Assembly: GCA_026210745.1 (NCBI GenBank)
Contig: CP110632.1
Coordinates: 2,293,001-2,357,000, forward strand
Length of the DNA stretch: 64,000 nt
DNA from: Exobasidium rhododendri
Taxonomy: Eukaryota; Basidiomycota; Exobasidiomycetes; Exobasidiales; Exobasidiaceae
Reading direction: 5' to 3'
The notes below the pieces were generated by a model. It saw only the letters and a list, made by a program, of their open reading frames with translations. It made no database searches and was not told where the DNA came from. The translations under genes were made by a program, and so were the position numbers. This document shows, piece after piece, positions 1 through 11,835 of this stretch (position 1 is the stretch's first letter; each line of letters starts with the position of its first letter).

Positions 1-38
1 GCTTTGCATCTCCTTTTCTTTCGCCTTCTACAGCTGCA

Positions 39-1600
39 TCAATCATCAAAGTCTTGCGGGTTCTCAAAGTAGTACTGCACGGCCATCTCCACGTTGCGAC
101 CACACATCAGGTACGCTTCGATTGCCTTTGTTTCAGGGATCCCCATCGCAATGATCTGTGTGCGGCCAAGATATGAGAATCCGCCGCTCAAAGTGTTGTC
201 ATCCCCTCTTTTCTGTACTCACCTGCTCTACAGCCGTTCTGTCTTCCGGGTTCAACTCATCCATGGCTGGCAATGTCATGCCTTCTTCTCCTTCTTCTCC
301 GCCACCTCCGCCAGCCGCTCCTGCTGCCAGTAAGTTCAGCACTCCTTCAGGGTCCTCAGCCATGGCACTGGCAAGTCGAGGGTTACTCTGAGCCAACGCC
401 TGAACCAAAGGGTTCAACGCCGCAGGATTTTGTTGAACAAGTTGACGAAGTTGTGCCAGCATGGCGGGATTGCCAAGATCGACCATTGAGCGTCCACTGC
501 CATCATCTTCCATACCCTGTAAAGAAGACAAACCACCTGCACCACCGCCTGTCGCACCTCCTCCACCCTGAGCAGCTGCAGCAGCCGCTTCAAATAGGTT
601 ACCAGCTCTCGGATTGGCTGCAGCTGGTGGAGCGGTGGTTGTAGTCGTAGCAGCCGCAGCGGGGGTCAAAGCAGTAATTGCAGGCGCAGTGGGTGCAGGA
701 GAAGTGGCTGCACTGGTCATTGTAGAATCTTCCGTTGGTGCAGACGTTGGTGTTTCCGCTGGATTTTGTTGTGTTGTTTGATTGAGATGCGCTGGAATTC
801 CAGTCATAAGATATTCTACCGCCCTTTCTGGGTTGTTGAAACTGGCATGCATTGCCTTCTGGACCTCTCCTCTCTCGAAACCCATCTCCACCATGTTGTT
901 GATTGCGTCTTCTCGCGCAGACCCAATCACTGTCAGGCCATAGCAAGCGCTGTCAGTCAGCACAACTGGTTTCACAATCGAGGCGATGCTCTTCTACACC
1001 GGCCACTCACGGAATTGCGAGCTACCTGCCGGCGCTGTCGAAGCCGCTTCTGCTGTTCCAGCTGCTGTAGCCGGTGCGGGGCCAGGTGCGGATTGCACTG
1101 GTGTACTAGCAGCAACAGGCTCGATCGCAGCAGCCGGCGCAGTAGTGGTAGTAGCAGCTGCGGTTGTTGTGCTACTCTCAGCAGGGGCAGCTGCAGGTGC
1201 TGGAGTAGCCTTGGTAGCTTTCGGCTGAAGATGAGGATGAAGCTGCATCAATGCCTGGTACACCTTCAATACATACACGGAGCACTCTCGACTAACCTTG
1301 GACACCATCAAGACCAAGAAAGCCTTCTCGCTGACTCCACATGATTGAACTGTATCCGCATCAGTCAGGATCTTACCAGAGTAGATGATCTTCTGAGAAG
1401 CTGCGGGATGGCTGTGCTGCGTCTCGATCTTGCCTTTGATAGAGGCGATCTGATAAGAAGAAGGAGGAACAAGATAAACGACCACAACATTTCAGTATCA
1501 CCGCTCTATTAGCGTCACGGAAACTTCCACTCACCGAGTCTGTTGGTTCAGCATCAATTGTAAAGGTAGAGCCCTGGACGGACTTGAATTTCAACTTCAT
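39..1600 (-). CDS. RAD23: UV excision repair / proteasome shuttle protein Rad23
   Basis: Rad23 carries ubiquitylated substrates to the proteasome and stabilises the Rad4/XPC damage-recognition factor in nucleotide excision repair. Four exons read in phase: 1600-1535, 1449-1011, 929-223 and 155-39, giving about 442 residues. The N-terminus ([10 protein letters not shown]...) is a ubiquitin-like domain. An Ala/Pro/Thr-rich linker follows, then UBA1 ([18 protein letters not shown]), an XPC-binding segment around [17 protein letters not shown], and UBA2, which is split by the last intron and resumes at [20 protein letters not shown]. The protein ends in FDD. Domain order and length fit the family. 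The second intron has two in-frame 3' splice sites 36 nt apart; I used the one nearer to UBA1. The start is the first ATG and opens the ubiquitin-like fold directly. The gene diverges from the Rab gene on the other strand. Confidence 0.93.
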
Positions 1601-2271
1601 GTCGTCGTTGGATTTTATCGTCGTTGATCGTTGGAAAGAGAGAAGAAGCGTAAGTGAAGAGGTGCCTAATTAGCTCTCCACTGATCTTGGAAGCCTGCAA
1701 CGATCACTTGTGCGTACGCGCGTCATTTATGCAGGCCTACACGTGGCTCTTCACGTCTTCGGCAGCCATGGGAGGCGGAACTTACCCTAGACAAGGGGGG
1801 GAATGGCGTACAGTAATGAGCTTATTTTGATTAATATTTTTTTGAAGACAGGGGGGGGTCCAAGCGGCTCAGTCAAGTTCCCTGATTCGAGTCAACTCCA
1901 TCAATACGCAACTTTTGGACGAGGCCCCTCTTCGACGTATCTTAGCATCTTTCACAACGGCAGCAGCTCGATTAGCGGCCCCCCTCTCCGTACTAGGTTG
2001 TCGCAATTGCCATTGGCCAGCTCTTCTCTAGCGTATACGTCAGTCAGGCTCAAGAACCTTACCTTAACAACACAACTTTCTTTAGCTCCTTATTTTTTTC
2101 ATCTTTGACTATATCCAAACACCACTGGTTCCAATTCGCAAGGAGGTAAAGTGGGGCGCCCGGAACAGTCAAAAAGGGCAACGAATACTAGACGATTGCG
2201 CACCCCATCCAATCATCCTACAACCTACTCTCCTCGACTAGAGGACATCAAGTGTTGAAGTGCTGGACTCG
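1601..2271. promoter_or_regulatory. Divergent intergenic region between RAD23 and the Rab gene
   Basis: About 670 bp separate two divergent start codons, so both promoters must lie here. I see short G runs near 1796 and 1851 and no convincing coding exon. No specific factor site is claimed. Confidence 0.5.
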
Positions 2272-4058
2272 ATGTTGATAAGCACTACAACGGCGACGGC
2301 AACCGCAATCGCACCGTCGTCCGGCTTACTCGCGCCGTCCGAGAGCAGGTCCGTCTTTCCCTCTTTGGAGTCTCGGGACAGCCAGTCGAAGCTACGGGAG
2401 ATTCTACGAGATCAAAGTAGGAGAGAGGAGCACCATTCATCATTAGCAACATCACCAATCAAGACGTCATTACAGCGGCACGACAGTATCAATTCAAGAT
2501 CCAAACAATCGTCAAATATACATACTTCATCCTCCGCTACAGTCTTGAGCCCCGCCACAAATGGCCACTATGGAAGCACAATTACCTCTTCACCAAGCAA
2601 AAAGGATCTACCTCTTCCCCAAATCAACAGCAGTCATCCCGTAGACATGTACTCCAACAGCCAATCAAGCTTATCTTCTCATCTACAACGTGAGAGATCA
2701 TTGCGGCACACCTACACTGAGCCTCATGGCGCTGCTCCTGAATTCATTCCACCGAGCAACAAAGTCACTCGCTCGCAGTCTACGGCAGGTCTAAGCAATG
2801 GCTTGGATCTCAAGGTGGTCATACTAGGAGCGCAGGGTGAGTGTAATGCGCCTACAAGCTTATCATTTGCTGATCATTTTGTACACTGCACAATACAGGA
2901 GTGGGAAAGACGTCGCTCGTGCACCGCTACACATCGGGACACTTTAGTGCATCCTCGGTTCCCAGTACGATTGGTGCCAGCTTCTTGACCAAGAAACTCA
3001 TTGTTGATGATGTTAAGGTCAGGCTGCAACTGTGGGATACAGCTGGTCAAGAGAGATTCCGAAGTATGGTCAGTTGGAGGCAGATCGTCTACAAAGAAGT
3101 GTATGAGGTCTCCCACTGACGATTTTGATCTTTTGCAGGCACCAATGTACTATCGAGGATCTAATGCTGCGGTGATCGTGTACGACATCACGAATCCCTC
3201 CAGCTTTCAAGATGTCAAGACCTGGATCGATGGTGAGTAAGCTATCTGAGGGAGGTGGAACGTAATTGCTCGTTTGCTTAGAAGTGACGACAAAACTTTC
3301 CCGCAGAACTGCGAAAGAATGTTCATTCTGATTTGATCATTCACATTGTTGGATCAAAGGCAGATTTGGCCGCACGCTCCCGGAAAGTAGAGTGAGTGTA
3401 CAGTAAGAGTGATGGGGGACGGAAGCGATTGTTTCTCTCGAGACTAAATCGAATCCCACTCGGCAGTCTTGAAGAAGCAAGAGAGGAGATCCTGAACTGG
3501 ACGAAACCACACCGACCCCAGCAGTCCCCTCCGACGGCACCTTCGCTGCGATCGAGGTCGGCTTTCGGTGCTTTGATAAGTCCTGGCAACGTTTCAACTT
3601 CGATGGTGGCAAGTGCAAGTCAGACGATTCCTACTTCGCCCTCCACTCATGGAAGTAGTCGGCTAGCTGGCTTTGGCGGGCTGACTTCGTTGGGATCAAA
3701 GAGTAGATTGGGTCTATCACCTCCTACGACAAAGGGTGGGGAGGAAGAAGAGGGCGCTGATGTCGACGCCAATTCGACACCTTCATCCTCCTCGTCTGGC
3801 GGTGGTGCGCAAGGAGGAGAAAAGAGTAAGCAGGAAGACTGGGACCTCATCGAAGTCAGTGAAGTAAGCTCCAAGGATAACGAAGGTATTGAAGATGTCT
3901 TTGTAGGAATCGCAACTCGTCTGGTGGAAAGAAAGGAAGAGATGGAAGCTCTGGCGAAGAGTCGTCTAGATCGTAATAGCGTCTTTCTCGGTGATGACAG
4001 TGACGGAGATATTCAAGTGAAGAAGCAGGAGAGTGGAAGTTGGTGCTGCAGTACCTAG
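2272..4058 (+). CDS. Rab-family small GTPase with large N-terminal extension and internal insertion
   Basis: Five exons read in phase: 2272-2836, 2899-3068, 3139-3232, 3307-3391 and 3467-4058 (about 501 residues, against about 200 for a normal Rab). The GTPase core holds the P-loop GAQGVGKTS (about 186-194), the switch I Thr in [14 protein letters not shown] (about 235), a G4 motif of the form GSKADL (about 291; usually NKxD, so Asn is replaced by Ser) and a G5-like VSSKD (about 436). The segment [18 protein letters not shown] resembles the Rab5/22/31 group. The C-terminus WCCST is a CCxx-type double-prenylation signal. Before the core lie about 180 Ser/Thr-rich residues; between G4 and G5 lie about 110 low-complexity residues. 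It presumably acts in endosomal or Golgi trafficking; the exact orthologue is uncertain. The start is the first ATG, since no ATG lies upstream in frame. Confidence 0.85.
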
Positions 4059-4297
4059 AATGCCAGTAATGTTTCTCCGCCTATCAATGACTGACACAAT
4101 ATTCAGAGGAAAAAGAGATAAACTTTGTCTTTACTCTTCACCATCATGCACCATCTTCCTTCCACATATCTTCCTTCTCCTTACAAGTACAGCTATGAAC
4201 AGCCCGATGAGAGGCGGCATGTGCTTCTGACAGCATTAGCAACGATTCAACGACATTCTCACCACTATCCATTAGTACGTCTCATCGACCATTCACA

Positions 4298-4320
4298 TCA
4301 ACAACAACAACAACAACAAG
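4298..4320. repeat. (CAA)n microsatellite
   Basis: About seven tandem CAA units in the 3' region of the Rab gene, outside any recognised coding sequence. Confidence 0.85.
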
Positions 4321-4493
4321 AACACCGACATCAACGATAACGACTGCCACGACGACGACACGACGACTATGCCGGCATAGTCCCCTTCTCCTCTATTCCC
4401 CCCTTCCCCTTTCGCCTTCTTCTCCTCCTTCTATTTAATCTACATTATGACGATTGCAATGATGACTATGACGAAGCGATGATGATGCTGATG

Positions 4494-4517
4494 GCGACGA
4501 CGACGACGACGACGACG
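4494..4517. repeat. (GAC)n microsatellite
   Basis: About eight tandem GAC/ACG units in the space between two converging genes, just after a short ATG/GATG-rich stretch. Confidence 0.85.
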
Positions 4518-4632
4518 CACGGCATTCTCTTCTGCATCCTATCTTTCCCTCTCATTGTTTTGTACTGTCTTGTAATAATATCAAGTACCAGCCCTCGACC
4601 CCAAATCCGTGTCCACCTCGCCTCCTCTACCT

Positions 4633-7070
4633 CTACAGACGAGCCGGCTTGAGACCATACGCTTGCAGAGAAGTTTCCGTGTCGAGCGCATCGGGACATT
4701 GAAACAGTAAGTCCTTGGAGGATGCCGACTTTGGAAAGGCGATCACGTCTCGAATCGTGGAGGTCTCGCAAAGAATCGACATCAATCGGTCAAACCCAAG
4801 GGCGATGCCGCCATGAGGTGGCGCGCCACAAGCTAAAGCTTGAAGTAGATGGTCAAATCGATGCAACTCAGATGACGTCAATTGAAGCGCATTGCTCAAA
4901 ATCAACCTCTGTAAGGAGGCGTCATGAATCCTGATACTGCCACCACCAATCTCGACTCCATTCAGGACAAGATCATAGTGCTGTCCTTTGCAAGTGTGCA
5001 TGATCTTCTTCTTTTCATTTGCTGAGATGGAACGAGTGGCGGTGCTGTTGTCGCCGAGAGCTGCCTTGACCAAAGGTATGTCTTTCACCGTCGGACTGGT
5101 GAATGGGTGATGCGAGCTGCTCCATCTGCCCTTGGACAATTCTACTTTATCAGAGTCCGTCAAGGTAAACAAGGGAAATTCCGTGATCCAGACGAAGTGC
5201 GGTTTGGGTGAAAGTTGGACGGCGTTCTTCTTGATCATTGCCTCCATTAGCAGTCTTCGCAGGTCACCCAGCTTGGTCGAACCCGAAGAAGCTGGCAGGA
5301 TCTTCGAAGCGGTAAATAGGAAGCTCGTGTTCCCCGAGACGACACCATCGAGCTGCAGCGATCCCTTCGATTGGGCCTCTTGAATCTTGTCTACCACAGA
5401 GGACACATCGATGTCTTTGCTTGCTACATCCTTGTCCTTCAACAAACTCTTCACGTTTGCGCTTCTTCTGATCAGCAATTTGGCAATAACGTTGGGCTCC
5501 TCTGCTGCGACTTTGAAGCGCTCTACGCCCTTTAGTACCTCCTTGTTACTGTTGAAGATCTCGTCCATTTCTGCGTTCGACATAGTTCCGTTGGGTGGTG
5601 TGAAGCAAAGCAGCTCAAGCTCTTGTGTCTCCTCCCAACCAGCACCAGATTCGATCGCCTCTTCTCCCGTCCTCGCAGAACTGAGTAAGGTTTGCCCCAA
5701 CTCGACAAGTTCCATGCCATAGCGAAGATCAGGCTTGTCCGACCCGAATCGGCTCATCGCTTCGTCGTACTTTACTATTGCGAATCCCCTCCTTCCCAGT
5801 TGATCTGCTTCCTCCATCTTTCCCGCTGCTCTCCAAATTGCAACGATCAAGCCTTCAATGATCCTCTTGATTTCCTGCCCACCGATCCTCCATTCTTTGT
5901 CTGCTTCCCGAGCGCCATCGCCGCCAGACAAAAATCCCATCTCGAGATCAATCTGAGTGAACTCGGCTTGTCTATCTTTCCGTCCATCTTCATCTCGAAA
6001 GCATTTTGCGATCTGAAAATATCGATCTGTGACACCACTAGCAATCAAGAGCTGCTTTGGCTGTTGTGGCGACTGTTGCAAGGCAAAGAATCGAGGTTCA
6101 GCGGTAAGAGACGTTGAAGCTGTAGATTCCTCTCCTTCTTGTTGGGGTGAGCTTCTCTGCTGGTTGACTCTGGTGGGTACCAGATATTCTCGTGCTCCCT
6201 CGGGTGTTGATCGAAGCAAGATTGGCGTCTCAACTTCCGTGAAATCCAGCTCATGAAGATACCTCCGAATGGCCCATGAGACCTTACTTCGAAGTCGTAT
6301 ATTCTGTCCTAACTTGTCACCCCTCAGATCTAGATATCGATGCTTCATCCGGACTTCTTCTTTGGTAGGCGTGAAAGGATCAAGTGGATCAAAGGGAAGT
6401 GAGCCTGCCGGAACGCTGTTCAAAATTTGTGTGGTGGCTACATGAAGCTCCAGGTAAGATAGAGGATTCGACTGAAAGAGAAACAAAAAGAAGAGTGAGT
6501 GAGAGATTGTAAGCAATGCTTCCATATACGATGCTACGAAGGGTTGCCGCTTCTCTCATCAGATCCACGTACATCTTCCTTCTTTCGAGGTTGCCCTTTC
6601 TTCGGTCTTGAGAATAATTTTCCTTTAACGAAGACTGCGGCATGCAGACCTGCTTGTTCCCAAGTTTCCAAATTGATCATTCCTTTCTCATTCTGAGCAA
6701 TCAATTGTAATTTCCCTTGACCTCTTGGTAAGAGCAGTACAGCAAAAGCTAAGGTTTTGGAGACTTTACGAATCGAGATGATCCAGCCTCCTATCGCAAC
6801 TTCAGAACCTTCGGCCAATTGAGGTAGGGTAGAGGCACTTGTCTGTGGTTCAAGGATGCTAGAAGATGAGGATTGTTGCAGCAGCGAAGTGCTAGGAGAG
6901 GTAGTGAAACGACGAACCGAAAGTCGCCTCAACCTCAGCTTTGCGGCATTACATGTAGAACACCCAGTGGAGCTTAGCCTAGAGGATGTAGATGCTCTGC
7001 TAATCACCGAAGCACTTGCGACGTTGAGGCTGCACTGCCGTGAACTACCACCTAGGGCAGTCTTGAGCAT
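4633..7070 (-). CDS. MSD1: Aspartyl-tRNA synthetase, mitochondrial, class II
   Basis: Charges mitochondrial tRNA-Asp. Two exons, 7070-6573 and 6471-4633, join in phase 0 through a GTACGT...TTTCAG intron (about 778 residues). The first about 60 residues are Ser/Ala/Arg-rich with almost no acidic residues, as expected for a mitochondrial presequence. An OB-fold anticodon-binding region follows (GGWIISIRKVSKTLAFAVLL). Class II motifs are visible: motif 2 at FRDEDGRKDRQAEFTQIDLE and motif 3 near GIALGFDRLMSIL, followed by RDVIAFPKSASSKDL, typical of the bacterial/mitochondrial subfamily. It is longer than yeast Msd1, partly through Ser/Gln-rich insertions such as the one after LVPTRVNQQ. The codon before the chosen ATG is TTG, so I start at 7070. 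Confidence 0.93.
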
Positions 7071-7497
7071 CAATCAAAGCAGTGCCTTTGGTCGACGATC
7101 GGGTTGACAATCAGCAAAGAATATAGTAGGCAAGGCGAGGGGGTAGGGGCAGGAAGAAGATCGAAAATTGTGTCACAGCTTCAAAATAAGAACGCGTTGA
7201 CGCATCAACTTCTGCCTCTTCTATACAATTGGCACTCGAGTCTTCTTCGACTTCACCATCTAGATCCACACAAGATTGAAAGGGGGGGGGGGAACGGTGT
7301 TCTCCCGGTGAACGTGAATGTGTATTATCTGAGGTAGACTGGATATTCATTGTGCGAGAGCAATGTTCAAGGGCCGGACATACAATGAAATATACTTGTG
7401 TCCACGCTTCGCCCACACAGACTTAAGAGAGGCGATTTTCTTCTTTTTTCCTTTCTTCACCAACCACCAACCACCAATCTCCTAATCTTCTTCCCCC
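7071..7497. other. Intergenic region: promoter of MSD1 and 3' end of CHO1
   Basis: Both neighbours lie on the minus strand, so this holds the 5' flank of the synthetase gene and the 3' UTR of the synthase gene. There is a G run near 7282. No gene or RNA was recognised. Confidence 0.4.
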
Positions 7498-8709
7498 TCA
7501 CGGCTTGGGAACCCGGAGAGTCTTGCTGACCATGGCCATGGCCCAAGCACCCCACAACAGACTGATCTTGTGGACTTCGATGTTAGCGAAAGAGGCAACA
7601 AAATCCACTACCTCCTTTCTCTGCTTGAGAACGTCAAATCGAGAGAGATACTGAGCCGTCTGTTTTGTAGCGTCGAAGCCAAACGTACCAAAGGGTACAC
7701 CTGTTCCTGACTTGGCACCTGGAATCACATCTCGAAGTTTGTTTGTGAAAGACAAGCCGTGAGTTGCAATCGTACCTCTCTCCTTTGCGAGAGCAATCGG
7801 TAGTCCACCGGGTGCCACTCGACCGACGAGTAAGCAAAGAGCCATTCCCACGACGAGCATGAGAGAAGAAGGGATGGGAAGACCTTCAAAGTATCGCGCT
7901 TTTCCTTTCGAGTCATGAGGAATAGATGCAGTCGTCACGTTGAATCTTGCCAATCTTGCAATCCCAGCGCAGACAAACATCGTGAGGAACAGAGTGTCTA
8001 ACGGAAGTCGAAGTCCTAAAGAAAATGCTGCAAAAGCGGGTGCCGCTCCAAAAGAGAGCAGATCAGCCAAGCTATCCAATTCTTGACCCAACATGCTACT
8101 GCTGTTTCTCCAACGAGCCACTTTCCCATCAAGCAAATCAAAGATAGCGCCAAAGACTGGAAACCAAAGAGCAGTCCAAGCATGGCTCGGATCCGACGTC
8201 AGAATGTAACGACCCGAAGCGAATAGACTCTGAGCACCGCAGAATCCATTCATGAGGGTGAATGCGTCTGCCAAGTGGAAGTTTCGAACCAAGCTGAAGT
8301 GACCATTCGTTTCGATGAATTTCACCAACTCAGCATCTTTTGCTTTATCGCCCGTAGAGTCAATGTTTGTCTTTCCGATCTTGTTTGCATTCTTCTTGCT
8401 CTTTCCACCACCACCACCACCACTGCTCTTTGCTGGACTGCCGTGAGAACTCATGGCTGTTGAGGTGGAATAGGGTATGTTGCCTGCTGCTGCTGCTGTC
8501 GAAGTAGTATCGTTGTTAGATCTTGTCGCGCTTAATTGAGCGGCTCCGGTGGAAGCTACACCTGAGGAAGGGTGATCGGGACTGGAAGTTACAATTAGCG
8601 ACTGCTTCTCTGGATCTGATTGAATCGTCGCTTTGTTGGCAGAAGAGGAAGAAGGCAGAGTCGACAAGACTAGTATAGGATCAGTGGCCTTCGGTACAGT
8701 CCCTGGCAT
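7498..8709 (-). CDS. CHO1: CDP-diacylglycerol-serine O-phosphatidyltransferase (phosphatidylserine synthase)
   Basis: Makes phosphatidylserine from CDP-diacylglycerol and serine in the ER membrane. The CDP-alcohol phosphotransferase signature is complete, D-G-x2-A-R-x8-G-x3-D-x3-D, seen as LLDGKVARW followed by GQELDSLADL. Hydrophobic helices follow (LDTLFLTMFVCAGIARLARF; SSLMLVVGMALCLLVG). The preceding segment NFHLADAFTLMNGFCGAQS is typical of PS synthases. About 403 residues, longer than yeast Cho1 (276) mainly because of a Ser/Thr/Ala-rich, presumably cytosolic N-terminus. The frame stays open further upstream, but only from a GTG; 8709 is the first ATG. A CACGTG sits upstream near 8834, a class of site bound by bHLH regulators of phospholipid genes; that link is inference. 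Confidence 0.9.
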   Translation of the reverse strand: MPGTVPKATDPILVLSTLPSSSSANKATIQSDPEKQSLIVTSSPDHPSSGVASTGAAQLSATRSNNDTTSTAAAAGNIPYSTSTAMSSHGSPAKSSGGGGGGKSKKNANKIGKTNIDSTGDKAKDAELVKFIETNGHFSLVRNFHLADAFTLMNGFCGAQSLFASGRYILTSDPSHAWTALWFPVFGAIFDLLDGKVARWRNSSSMLGQELDSLADLLSFGAAPAFAAFSLGLRLPLDTLFLTMFVCAGIARLARFNVTTASIPHDSKGKARYFEGLPIPSSLMLVVGMALCLLVGRVAPGGLPIALAKERGTIATHGLSFTNKLRDVIPGAKSGTGVPFGTFGFDATKQTAQYLSRFDVLKQRKEVVDFVASFANIEVHKISLLWGAWAMAMVSKTLRVPKP

Positions 8710-9285
8710 GCAATAGGTGTAGTAGGGAAGAGATACTTCTGATCTGTCCAACTTGCAGTTGAAGAAAGGGTTCGTACGTGCGCACGGCTCGCAGAGACGG
8801 GAGCAGTGGGCAGTGCTCGTCCCTACCGAGCTCACGTGGATAGTTGAAATACAGTCAGATCCTTAGCCCGGAATTGGAATTGAAATTAGAGTTCTGAAAG
8901 CTCGGTCTCCACGTCCATTAATCGTTCCTTTCAATATGCAGCTCTTACCTCGCTTTCGTACTGCAGCAAAAAAAGAAACGCCAAGATTCGGGCTATGTTG
9001 TCAGGGAATACAAAAGCCTAGAGTCGAACGATGCATTTCAGAGGAAGAAATGTGGCTTCGAAAAGTGAAAATTATGAGGATAGGGATGAGATGGAGTTGA
9101 TGTATGAGAGACAAAGGTAAAGAGAAGAAGAGATCACAGAGGAAATAGAAAAGAGAGAGGAGAAAGAAAAAGAGAGCGAGTAGGAGGGGGTAAAGAGATA
9201 TGCTGGGAAAAGGTTTCGATAGTTGATGAGTAGGAGCTATAGATTGATCAGGTTTGTTGAGTAGAAGGAGGTGGGAAGCACGACA
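8710..9285. promoter_or_regulatory. Upstream region of CHO1 and 3' flank of the HECT ligase gene
   Basis: About 580 bp with an E-box CACGTG near 8834 and a purine-rich GAGA tract about 9110-9200. No coding exon is supported. Confidence 0.4.
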
Positions 9286-11804
9286 TCAAGATAGATGGAA
9301 GCTAGCTTGTCCCTCCTTCATCGCTAGCAAAAGTCTTTCCTTCATGATCGCTTTTGAACTAAACGGTGGCAGCTTGCAAAAGTTGACACACGTCATGACA
9401 CTTGGTAGTGTCCTGTCTGGGTCGACGTTTGCTTCTGGCGGTCTCTTCACAATTGTCAATTGAGGATGAAGGCCAGAGAATCCACCGATCGGAAGCTTCG
9501 GTGATCCGGTCAACCATTGCAAGAACTCTCTTCTTTCGGTAGAGTGGAATTCAGACATGAGCGCAATCACATCGCGGAACGTGCTGCTGTCGGCGTTGTA
9601 ACCATGATCGGGCTTGACGCTACTCAGAAGAGTTGCCTCACTCCAGTCTTCTTCGTTGTTTCCAAACAACATGACGAGTTCTTCCGCGGTGAAGATTGTC
9701 ATGGCAGAGATCGGAAAGATGGTATTGAAGCCCTTTCGGAAAGCATTGATGAACGGCGCTACTCCGTCGATGAGAGTGTGATGGGTGACTTCTTCAATGT
9801 ACCGCTTGACACTGTCCTTTGTGACCAGCTCCTCCTGACCCCCGCTGTGCAGCTCATACTTTGGCTGGCCTGGCAGCGTAAAGTCTAACGCAAGAGCGTC
9901 CAGTTCCTCACCCGTCATCTTTTCGATCTTTTGCAATGATGATGCCAACGTTGGATCGACCGTCTTGAGGATGGACAGGTTGACCGGAATCGTTTGATGG
10001 ATCGCTGCTCTCATGAAGGCAGTGGAAAAGTGCATGTCGACGATTCTAGAGTCGAAGAGCGCCTTTGCTACAAATTGACCGAGGACCAAAAAAGCCTGCA
10101 CTCTACTCTTTCCTTTGGCTGATTCCAACGACTTCTCATCGAGTGGTGCAGGGAACAGACCGGTGGAAGAGAAGACGTACTCCATCTCCTCCGCGGTGGT
10201 GTTGTCGCTCCTCCATAGCTCCAAGTCCTTTCTTGCAAACTCTTTGCTGACGAGAGCGTAAAATTCCAGGGTAGGTCCCAGGCCAGTGCCCACCTCATCA
10301 AAGTACTCTACTTCCAACAGGGACGTGTTGGTCCCGTACAACTCAAATACCTTGAAGGCCGATGCCAAGATGTTATTCCGCGAGATTCGTACCTTTTGTC
10401 GCGTCAGTCTACCAAGCAAGGCCAAGGAGTCGTCGTGTCGAGAATTGCTGCTGGATGAGGAGGTGGAAGTGTCTTGATTTCGGGACTGTTGATTCTGCCA
10501 TTTATTGATCAATCTGTGGTACCCAAACGAAGTGCTTTGCAAGAATGCATAACGGACTTCAAAAGGAAACAGAAAGGGAAAGTAGCGAGGAAAGTCCATG
10601 GACCAATCCGGCATGCAGTTGCTAGCGACAATCATGGGCTCTTCCAACTGTCGATTCAGCTTGGCTGTTAGTTTGTTGTTGACAAAGGACGACTCCAGCA
10701 GACCTTTCGTGTTCTCCTTCAAGTTGTTCATCGTCGTTGTAGTGTCGTGGCTGCCGGCTTTCCACTCGCAATTCAAATCATACAATACTCGAAGCAGTTG
10801 CATAATTTGTGCATAGGGAGCATCTTTTGTGACAGAGGTCGGCAACTCCACCGAAGGAGAGGCCTTTGTCGTGACGGCGTTGAGAGGAGCAGCGACACTT
10901 CCCTCCCTTTCCTTCTCGCTAGCAGCAGGACCAGGCACTTTGCGATACTTGACCGTGTACGTGGTGGACCAGAGGTACTTGGCGGGCACGTTGGAGGAGG
11001 AGGGGACACCGCCATCTTTACTGCTTCCACTCTTCTGCATCTCGTACGTGTGAACGGCACTGTAGATGGTCGAATTCAAAGAGATCTTCTCGCCTTCCAT
11101 CTCGAACTCTAGGTGCCAATCAGTCGGTTTCTTTTGCAAAGCGGAAGCATACGAAGCCTTGCTTGATGATTGGTTCGTAGAAGCAGCAGTAGTGGCAATC
11201 GGCGTAGAGGGAGTATAGGACGGAGTGGGAGCAGATTTGGAGAATTCGGTGATAGGCGTCGCCACCCTCGTTCCATCGGGCGTCTTTGCCTCGACCTTGG
11301 AATCATCGTTTGCGTTTACATTCAGATTGATCGTTCGATCGGCAGTAGACCCGGTGGATTCCATTCCAGGCATCGTGCCTTCGTCGAACACTTCTTCGTC
11401 GTAATCATCTTCATCCTCGTCGGTAAAGCCGTTTTCATCCTCCAATCCCTCCATTTCGTCTTGCAGCAGTCCTTCGACCAGTCTTCTCGCCAAGTCTTCG
11501 TCCATTTCTTCATCTTCTTCCTCTTTCCCCTTCGAGGACGTCGCAGCCTTCTCCTCCTCTTCCTGCCCCTCTTCTTCCCCCTCCCCTTCCTCCTTGGCCT
11601 CTTCGCCACTCTTTACGCTCAAACGAAAGCTGCGTCGCTGACTCGTTGCCTCACCACCCTTCTTTTCGGTAGGCTGCTTGCCCTTGCTGGATCCTTCCCT
11701 GATCTGCTTGGCGATGGTGCTGCCTGCCTTTGTACCGCTGGAGCTTGAGGAGCCTTCTGCAGCCTTGATGAGTTGCGAAATGTCGACCTGTCGCTTCGTA
11801 GGGG

Positions 11805-11835
<31 letters not shown>

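Larger units (their letters stand above)
4059..4632. other. Convergent 3' intergenic region with microsatellites
   Basis: The Rab gene and the synthetase gene converge here, so this holds both 3' UTRs. It contains a CAA run, a GAC run and CT-rich sequence, and no supported gene. Confidence 0.5.

Noticed and set aside
4494-4517. GAC repeat as a possible structured or regulatory element
   Set aside because: A simple microsatellite in a 3' spacer; no further structure supports a role.
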